From Streptomyces oryzae (lineage in GTDB: Bacteria > Actinomycetota > Actinomycetes > Streptomycetales > Streptomycetaceae): DNA of 64,000 nt. The DNA lies in NCBI RefSeq assembly GCF_017676365.1, contig NZ_JADKMA010000005.1:29628-93627 (forward strand), read 5' to 3'. Positions 58,483-64,000 of this stretch are shown one piece after another. The position numbers and the translations under genes were made by a program. Numbering within the stretch: position 1 is the stretch's first letter; each line of letters opens with the position of its first letter. Below the pieces are notes generated by a model that was not told where the DNA came from, made no database searches, and saw only the letters and a program-made list of their open reading frames with translations.

Positions 58483-59298
58483 GTGACGACCACCACCCGT
58501 CAGCACCACACCGCGGGCGGCCCGTACCCCGGAGCCCCCGCCGACCAGATGAGCAGCGGCGTCGCCGCGGCGCGTGCCACGGACCTGTCCAAGGTCTACG
58601 GCCAGGGCGAGACCAAAGTGGTCGCCCTCGACCGGATAACGGTCGAGTTCCGGCAGGCCGAGTTCACCGCCATCATGGGCCCCTCGGGCTCCGGCAAGTC
58701 CACGCTGATGCACTGCATGGCGGGGCTCGACTCGATCTCCAGCGGCAGCGCCCGCATCGGCGACACCGAACTGACCGCGCTGAAGGACAAGAAGCTGACC
58801 CAACTGCGGCGCGACCGCATCGGCTTCATCTTCCAGGCGTTCAACCTGCTGCCCACGCTGAACGCGATGGAGAACATCACGCTGCCGATGGACATCGCGG
58901 GCCGTAAGCCCGACAAGGAGTGGCTGGACCGCGTCATCAAGACCGTCGGCCTCGCCGACCGGCTCAAGCACCGGCCCAACCAGCTCTCCGGCGGCCAGCA
59001 GCAGCGGGTGGCCGTGGCCCGTGCACTGGCCTCGCGGCCGGAGATCATCTTCGGGGACGAGCCGACCGGCAACCTGGACTCCCGCTCCGGCGCCGAGGTC
59101 CTGGGCTTCCTCCGCAACTCCGTGCGCGAGCTGGGCCAGACCGTCGTCATGGTGACGCACGACCCGGTGGCCGCCGCCTACGCGGACCGGGTCGTCTTCC
59201 TCGCCGACGGGCGCATCGTCGACGACATGGCAGACCCGACCGCCGAGGGCGTGCTGGAGCGGATGAAATCCTTCGACGCCAGGGCCCGGACCAGCTGA
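58483..59298 (+). CDS. ABC transporter ATP-binding protein (MacB/LolD type)
   Basis: 271 aa from GTG 58483 (AGGAG about 10 bp upstream). The frame is open further left, but the homologous part begins near SSGVAAARATDLSKVYGQGETKVVAL. Motifs: Walker A GPSGSGKST, Q-loop FIFQAFNLLPTL, signature LSGGQQQR, Walker B IIFGDEPT, D-loop GNLDSRSG and switch His in MVTHDP. Together with the FtsX-like permease 376 bp downstream it forms an exporter or mechanotransmission complex; substrate unknown. Lies beside bldA. Confidence 0.93.
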   Translation: MTTTTRQHHTAGGPYPGAPADQMSSGVAAARATDLSKVYGQGETKVVALDRITVEFRQAEFTAIMGPSGSGKSTLMHCMAGLDSISSGSARIGDTELTALKDKKLTQLRRDRIGFIFQAFNLLPTLNAMENITLPMDIAGRKPDKEWLDRVIKTVGLADRLKHRPNQLSGGQQQRVAVARALASRPEIIFGDEPTGNLDSRSGAEVLGFLRNSVRELGQTVVMVTHDPVAAAYADRVVFLADGRIVDDMADPTAEGVLERMKSFDARARTS

Positions 59299-59396
59299 GC
59301 CGGGCGCACCAGCTCGGTTCGCCCGCGCCTTCCGGCACCACTTGGCGCCGTACGCGCTTCAGTGCACGTAGCGCGTGCGCCCGGACGTCACGTGCA

Positions 59397-59467
59397 CCCG
59401 TACGCACGTGAGCCGTGAGCCCGTACGCAAGTGAGCCCGTGCGCGCGTGAGCCGCTACGCGCATCAG
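59397..59467. repeat. 16-bp tandem repeats between ABC ATPase and permease genes
   Basis: Units CCCGTACGCACGTGAG (59397-59412), CCCGTACGCAAGTGAG (59420-59435), CCCGTGCGCGCGTGAG (59436-59451) and CCGCTACGCGCATCAG (59452-59467), with a 7-bp partial unit after the first. They lie in the 375-bp gap 59299-59673, which shows no other feature. The unusual gap suggests the permease has its own signals. Confidence 0.78.
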
Positions 59468-59673
59468 TGCCGGAGCGCGCAGCAGTGCCTGCACGCGCTC
59501 GGTGAACGTCCGCACTTCGGTGACCTACGAGCTTCGCGTGACCATGCGCCGCCCTCGTGCCCGCACCACCCGCTTCGGCATCCGCTTCGGCATCCGATTT
59601 CCCACTCGCTCCGCGGCCGGCCTCCCGCCACCGGCTGACCACCTCTCGCAGAAGGACCCTCCAGGACTTCCTC

Positions 59674-62211
59674 ATGCTCCGAACAGCCTTGCGCAACGTC
59701 TTCGCGCACAAGGCCAGGCTGCTGATGACCATGCTCGCCGTGCTGCTCGGCGTGGCCTTCGTCTCCGGCACCCTGGTGTTCACCTCGACCATCTCCGACG
59801 CGTTCCACAAGAGCTCCGAAAAGGGCTACGCGCACGTCGACGTCTCCATCCGCCAGGACAACAGCGACGCCCCCGAAGGCCGGGGCTCCCTCTCGCCGTT
59901 GAGCCAGCGCACCCTCGACCGGGCCGAACAGCTGCCCGGTGCCAAGTCGGCCACCGGCGTCGTCTCCGGCTTCGCCGCCCTCTCCGACAAGAAGGGCAAG
60001 CTGGTCGGCGACGGCTTCTCCACCGAGGGCGCCAACTACTACGCCGGCCGGGACGGCAAGGGCACCGACCCGCGCTACCCGATGAAGGACGGCGCGGCGC
60101 CGCGCGCCCCCGGCCAGATCGCGCTGGACGCCAAGACCGCCGAGCGCACCGGCTACCGGGTCGGCGACACCGTCCGGATGTCGGTGGACGGCCCGGTGCG
60201 CAAGGAGAAGGTCACCGGCATCTACACCACGGACGACGGCAGCGTCGCCGCGGGCGGCACCCTCGTACTGTTCGACAACGCCACCGCGCAGCGGCTGTTC
60301 GCCAAGCCCGGTGAGTACACCGAGATCTCGCTCCAGGCCAAGCCGGGCGTCTCGCAGGCCGCGCTCAAGGCGCAGGCCGCCAAGATGCTGCCCTCCGGCA
60401 CCGAGGCCGTCACCGGCAAGAAGCTCGCCGACGACGAGTCCGAGCAGATCGAGAACGGCATGTCGGGCATGAAGACCAGCCTGCTGGCGTTCGCCGGGAT
60501 CGCACTGTTCGTCGGCATCTTCATCATCGCCAACACCTTCACCATGCTGGTCGCCCAGCGGACCAAGGAGCTGGCGCTGCTGCGTGCGGTGGGGGCCAGC
60601 CGCCGCCAGGTGACCCGTTCGGTGCTGATCGAGGCGCTGGTCGTCGGCACCGTCGCGGGCCTGGCCGGAATGGCGGCCGGTGTCGGCATCGGCGCCGGAC
60701 TGCGAAGCCTGATCGGCAAGATGGGCACCATGCCCGACGGGCCGCTGGTGATCGAACCGTCCACGGTCGTCATCTCGCTGGCCGTCGGCGTCGTCATCAC
60801 CGTCCTGGCGGCCTGGCTGCCCGCACGGCGCGCGGCCAAGATCCCGCCGGTGGCGGCGATGGGCAGCATCCACGCCCCCGCGACGACCCGTTCGCTGATC
60901 GTCCGCAACACCATCGGCGCGCTGCTGTCCGCCGCCGGTGCGGTGCTGGTGCTGATGGCGACCAGGATGGAGGACGGCGGCAAGGCCCCGATGGGCGCCG
61001 GCGCCGGACTGCTGCTGATCGGCGTCTTCGTCCTCACCCCGCTGCTGTCCCGCCCGCTGATCGCGGCGGCGGCCCCGGTGCTGCGGCTCTTCAACGTCAG
61101 CGGCAAGCTGGCCCGGCAGAACGCGGTACGCAATCCGCGCCGTACGGCGGCCACCGCCTCCGCGCTGATGGTCGGGCTGACGCTGATCACCGGACTGACG
61201 GTGATCGCCGGCGGTGTGCAGCAGGCCATCGACAAGATGGCTTCCGACTCGCTGAAGGCCGACTACACCGTCTCCATGGCCAACTTCACCCCGCTCTCGC
61301 CGGAGGTGGAGAAGAAGCTGGCCCGGTCGGACGAGATCACCGCCACATCGCCGCTGCGCAACGCACGGGCGAAGATCGACGGCGACACGGAGTATCTGAC
61401 CGGTGTCAACGGCTCCGCCATCGCCCAGCTCACCTCGCTCGACTTCACCAAGGGCGGCTGGTCCGGGATCAGCGGCGGCAAGCAGGTCGTCGTCGACACC
61501 AAAACGGCCGAGGCGAAGGGCTGGAAGGTCGGCTCCCGGTTCCAGGTGACGTACCAGGACGGCAAGAAGGCCCAACTGTCCGTCGCCGGGCTCTACAAGG
61601 GCAACGAGATGATCAAGGGGATCATGGTCGACAACAAGACCGTGACCCCGCACATGGCCAAGGTCGCGGACATGCAGGTCCTGGCCAAGACCAAGGACGG
61701 CGCGACCGACCAGGTCAAGAAGTCCCTGGAGAAGCAGCTCGGGGACAACCCCGCGGTGCTCGTGCAGGACAAGAAGGACATCTCCGAGGGCATAGCGCAG
61801 ATGATCAACATTCTGCTGAACATGCTCTACGGGCTGCTCGCGATGGCCGTCATCGTCGCCGTGCTCGGCGTGATCAACACGCTCGCCATGTCGGTCTTCG
61901 AACGCGGCCAGGAGATCGGGATGCTGCGCGCCATCGGTCTCGACCGGCGCGGCGTCAAGCGGATGGTGCGGCTGGAGTCGCTGGTCATCTCGCTCTTCGG
62001 CGGGGTACTCGGGATCGGCCTCGGAGTCTTCTTCGGCTGGGCCGCCGGTGAGCTGATCTCCAGCTCGCTGGAGACCTACTCGCTCGTCCTGCCGTGGGGG
62101 CGTATGGGTATCTTCCTCGCACTGGCCGCGCTGGTGGGCGTCCTCGCAGCCCTGTGGCCCGCGCGGCGCGCTGCCCGGCTCAACATGCTGGCCGCCATCA
62201 AGACGGAGTGA
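59674..62211 (+). CDS. ABC transporter permease with two FtsX domains
   Basis: 845 aa from ATG 59674. N-terminal helix RLLMTMLAVLLGVAFVSGTLVF (about 15-36) and a large extracytoplasmic domain (about 45-260), then the first FtsX domain (IALFVGIFIIANTFTMLVAQRTKELALLRAVGASRRQV), a middle helix pair, a second exoplasmic domain (about 540-700), and the second FtsX domain (MAVIVAVLGVINTLAMSVFERGQEIGMLRAIGLDRRGVKRMV), ending ALWPARRAARLNMLAAI. This duplicated layout is typical of the actinobacterial lipoprotein-export/antimicrobial-peptide permease group. Works with the ATPase upstream. Confidence 0.92.
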   Translation: MLRTALRNVFAHKARLLMTMLAVLLGVAFVSGTLVFTSTISDAFHKSSEKGYAHVDVSIRQDNSDAPEGRGSLSPLSQRTLDRAEQLPGAKSATGVVSGFAALSDKKGKLVGDGFSTEGANYYAGRDGKGTDPRYPMKDGAAPRAPGQIALDAKTAERTGYRVGDTVRMSVDGPVRKEKVTGIYTTDDGSVAAGGTLVLFDNATAQRLFAKPGEYTEISLQAKPGVSQAALKAQAAKMLPSGTEAVTGKKLADDESEQIENGMSGMKTSLLAFAGIALFVGIFIIANTFTMLVAQRTKELALLRAVGASRRQVTRSVLIEALVVGTVAGLAGMAAGVGIGAGLRSLIGKMGTMPDGPLVIEPSTVVISLAVGVVITVLAAWLPARRAAKIPPVAAMGSIHAPATTRSLIVRNTIGALLSAAGAVLVLMATRMEDGGKAPMGAGAGLLLIGVFVLTPLLSRPLIAAAAPVLRLFNVSGKLARQNAVRNPRRTAATASALMVGLTLITGLTVIAGGVQQAIDKMASDSLKADYTVSMANFTPLSPEVEKKLARSDEITATSPLRNARAKIDGDTEYLTGVNGSAIAQLTSLDFTKGGWSGISGGKQVVVDTKTAEAKGWKVGSRFQVTYQDGKKAQLSVAGLYKGNEMIKGIMVDNKTVTPHMAKVADMQVLAKTKDGATDQVKKSLEKQLGDNPAVLVQDKKDISEGIAQMINILLNMLYGLLAMAVIVAVLGVINTLAMSVFERGQEIGMLRAIGLDRRGVKRMVRLESLVISLFGGVLGIGLGVFFGWAAGELISSSLETYSLVLPWGRMGIFLALAALVGVLAALWPARRAARLNMLAAIKTE

Positions 62212-62303
62212 GCCCCCGGGGCCCTGGTGGGTGGCCCCCGGACCCCGACCGGGGTGGGGCAGGGGTTGGTCTGGCCCCTACCCCACCCCGTTTTCGCGTT
62301 CGC

Positions 62304-62393
62304 CTTGTCGCGCTCGCCTTTGTCGCGCTCGACTGCGCCTCGTTCGTTTGCGCCTCGTTCGCCTGCGCCTCGTTCGCCTGCGCCTCGTTCGCG
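62304..62393. repeat. Tandem repeats: 15-bp units plus related 14/15-bp units
   Basis: TGCGCCTCGTTCGCC is repeated four times (62334-62348, 62349-62363, 62364-62378, 62379-62393; the first ends GTT and the last GCG). It is preceded by two CTTGTCGCGCTCG-type units (about 62304-62333). It sits between the permease and CFA synthase genes, both ending here. On the minus strand one frame reads ANEAQ repeats, but it has no start or context as a gene. Confidence 0.82.
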
Positions 62394-62412
62394 TTTGTCC
62401 CGTTCGCCGGGA

Positions 62413-63831
62413 TCAGCCCTCCGCGGCGGCCTCGGCGCGGGCGTCCGCTGTCCATTCACGGGTACGCAGCGGCAGTCCCGAGGCGCCGGATTCGGGGGTC
62501 TTGACGGCAAGCACCTGGTTGACGCCGATCCGGTTGCGCTCGAACGCCAACGCGGAAGCCGCCATGTAGAGGCGCCAGACCCGGGCGCGTCCCGGCGTGG
62601 TGAGCCGGGCCGCGCGCGCGAAGTCGGCCTCCAGATTGCGTACCCAGGCGCGCAGCGTCAGCGCGTAGTGCTCGCGCAGCGACTCGACGTCCCGCACCTC
62701 GAAACCCGCCCGCTCCAGCTGCCCCACCGTCCGCCCGATGGGGGCCAGCTCACCGTCGGGGAAGACGTAGGCATCGATGAACGGGTCCACCTCGTAGTGC
62801 TCTTCGTCGGCGAGGGGCCGCCGGGCGATCTGGTGGTTCAGCAGCCGCCCGCCCGGCTTGAGCAGCGCGTACAGACTGTCGGCATACTCGCGGTAACGCT
62901 CCGCACCCACGTGCTCGGCCATCCCGACGGACGAAATCGCGTCGTACGGCCCGCCCGTCGCCCGACCACCGCCCCTGTCCGAGGCGCTTCGCGCCGCCTC
63001 CTCCTTTTCGATCTCCCGGTAGTCCTGGACCCGGATCTCCACCCGGTCCGTCAGCCCCTCCTCGGCGATCCGCTTGCGGCCGTAGGCGGCCTGTTCGCGG
63101 GAGAGGGTGACGGCGACGGCGCGTACGCCGTACTCGCGCGCCGCGTGCAGTACGAGGGAGCCCCAGCCGCCGCCGACGTCCAGCAGCCGCTGGTCCTCGC
63201 GGAGGGCGAGCTTGCGGCAGATCAGGTCGAGCTTGTCGCGCTGGGCGTCCTCCAGAGTGCCGTCCGGCTGCCAGTAGGCGCAGGAGTAGACCATGCTGGG
63301 GCCCAGCACGAGCTCGTAGAAGTCGTTGCCCACGTCGTAGTGGTGGCTGATGGCCTTGCGGTCCCGGCCGAGGGTGTGGCGCAGTCCGGTGCGGCGCCTG
63401 GCCTCCTCGGCGGGCGGCGGGGGCGGCAGTCCGGGCCCGGCCAGCCGCAGCAGCTCGGCGGCAGCCTGCCGCGCCGCCGGGTCCCGCGCCAGGGACAGCG
63501 CGCCGCGCGCCCAACCCGCGCCGGGCACAGCGGTGTTGTCCGGCACGGCGCCGGGCCCCTCGTCCCGCTCCCAGAGCAGTCCGGCCATCACTGCGAGCGC
63601 CTGGTACAGATCGCCCTCGACGTCGAGGTCACCGGCGACCCAGGCCCGCGCCAGCCCCAGCTCCCCGGGCCGCCACAGCACCCGGCGCAGCGCCCGACGG
63701 CTGCGTACGACCAGCACCGGCGCTCCGGGCGGCCCCGCCTCGCTGTGGTCCCACGCCCGCACCCTGACCGGGAGCGGTTCCCCGAGCAGTTGCTCCGCGA
63801 GCGCGACGATCCTCTGGGCAGCACCGGCCAT
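62413..63831 (-). CDS. Cyclopropane-fatty-acyl-phospholipid synthase family methyltransferase
   Basis: 472 aa from ATG 63831 with GGAGG. The N-terminal lipid-binding part has VRVRAWDHSEAGPPGAPVLVVRSRRALRRVL...GLARAWVAGDLDVEGDL. The SAM domain has ISHHYDVGNDFYELVLGPSMVYSCAYW (the CFA signature), LLDVGGGWGSLVLHAA (motif I), and SVGMAEHVG. The C-terminal part has DAYVFPDGELAPIG. It transfers a methyl or methylene from SAM to unsaturated acyl chains in membrane lipids. A Gly/Arg/Ala insertion (SASDRGGGRATGG) interrupts the middle. Upstream lies the palindrome ATTCGG-TACG-CCGAAT (63927-63942), a possible operator. Confidence 0.92.
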   Translation of the reverse strand: MAGAAQRIVALAEQLLGEPLPVRVRAWDHSEAGPPGAPVLVVRSRRALRRVLWRPGELGLARAWVAGDLDVEGDLYQALAVMAGLLWERDEGPGAVPDNTAVPGAGWARGALSLARDPAARQAAAELLRLAGPGLPPPPPAEEARRRTGLRHTLGRDRKAISHHYDVGNDFYELVLGPSMVYSCAYWQPDGTLEDAQRDKLDLICRKLALREDQRLLDVGGGWGSLVLHAAREYGVRAVAVTLSREQAAYGRKRIAEEGLTDRVEIRVQDYREIEKEEAARSASDRGGGRATGGPYDAISSVGMAEHVGAERYREYADSLYALLKPGGRLLNHQIARRPLADEEHYEVDPFIDAYVFPDGELAPIGRTVGQLERAGFEVRDVESLREHYALTLRAWVRNLEADFARAARLTTPGRARVWRLYMAASALAFERNRIGVNQVLAVKTPESGASGLPLRTREWTADARAEAAAEG

Positions 63832-63947
63832 TGAGCACACCTCCGTGTCAGGAAGGGGTGGGTTCCCCGTACACGTAACGCGTACGAGGAGGGGTGTATG
63901 CCCCACTGTGCCCAACGGAACGGCGAATTCGGTACGCCGAATACGAC

Positions 63948-63987
63948 GAGAGGGGCGTGCGCCCCACGGATGGCGCACGCCCCTCTC
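63948..63987. terminator. Terminator hairpin at the right edge
   Basis: GAGAGGGGCGTGCGCC (63948-63963), 8-nt loop, GGCGCACGCCCCTCTC (63972-63987): perfect 16-bp arms. It most likely ends a gene arriving from the right, beyond the window. Confidence 0.88.
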
Positions 63988-64000
63988 GGGGTGCGCCGGC

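Noticed and set aside
59464..61653. A 729-codon minus-strand frame opposite the ABC permease
   Set aside because: The His/Asp/Gly/Gln-rich composition mirrors the permease codons; no motif or ribosome binding site.
62304..62393. CRISPR array
   Set aside because: Repeats are contiguous 15-bp units without unique spacers, and no cas genes are present. The same applies to the 59397 repeats.
62198..62455. A possible small gene encoding ANEAQ pentapeptide repeats on the minus strand
   Set aside because: No ribosome binding site, and it overlaps the ends of two solid genes. The pattern is explained by the 15-bp DNA tandem repeat.

Overview
This is chromosomal DNA from a Streptomyces-type actinobacterium. 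The evidence is very high GC with strong third-position bias, frequent GTG and TTG starts, GGAGG-type ribosome binding sites, a tRNA-Leu with anticodon UAA that matches bldA, two families of Streptomyces-type intergenic repeats, and a gene order that, as far as I remember, follows the S. coelicolor core around SCO3040-SCO3111. The window is mostly conserved core chromosome. There is no prophage, CRISPR array, biosynthetic cluster or intact insertion sequence.

Layout. 1-7.4 kb: three complete LytR-CpsA-Psr (LCP) cell-wall ligases plus the 3' end of a fourth, a membrane glycosyltransferase, an SRP RNA candidate and, beside it, a relic of an IS200/IS605 TnpB 3' end. 7.4-19 kb: small regulators, a nucleotide-sugar dehydrogenase, an acyl-CoA dehydrogenase, a large Tat-exported propeller-amidohydrolase, a dipeptidase-purE pair, purK, a lipoprotein and a GtrA protein. 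19-25.7 kb: a two-component system, a peptide transporter and a three-gene surface-protein operon (LPXTG protein, DUF916-like protein, membrane-anchored Ig-like protein). 25.9-28.4 kb: a partner-switching stress module (anti-sigma kinase, STAS antagonist, SigB/SigF-class sigma factor). 28.5-31 kb: a MarR/MFS efflux pair with two tandem operators, and an HTH-only AraC protein. 31-36.6 kb: a histidine-utilisation operon (hutU, M20 amidohydrolase, hutF, hutI). 36.8-43.4 kb: DJ-1 and aldo-keto reductase genes, a GAF-PP2C phosphatase, VOC, DinB-like, GNAT and RpiR genes. 43.4-50.8 kb: cystathionine beta-synthase, an SGNH hydrolase, a thiolase, lineage-specific proteins and a Bax-inhibitor-1 protein. 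51-57.7 kb: the most plastic part, with DoxX/MarR, TetR/MFS and MocR-like aminotransferase genes and two decayed genes. 57.9-64 kb: bldA, a MacB-type ABC transporter and a cyclopropane-fatty-acid synthase.

How the genes work together. The LCP proteins and glycosyltransferase probably build or attach wall glycopolymers. The Hut enzymes take urocanate to glutamate by the formylglutamate route. The kinase/STAS/sigma set forms one switch, and the nearby PP2C protein is a possible phosphatase for it, although one of its metal-ligand positions looks substituted. Several divergent regulator/transporter pairs carry readable palindromic operators in their shared promoters.

I found no clearly new multi-gene system. 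The most interesting signals are the TnpB/omega-RNA relic next to the SRP RNA, the in-frame repeat inside the thiolase gene, the LPXTG/DUF916 operon, the 26-bp, 16-bp and 15-bp tandem repeats at gene ends, and the two pseudogenes. All calls come from reading the sequence; no database search was possible.
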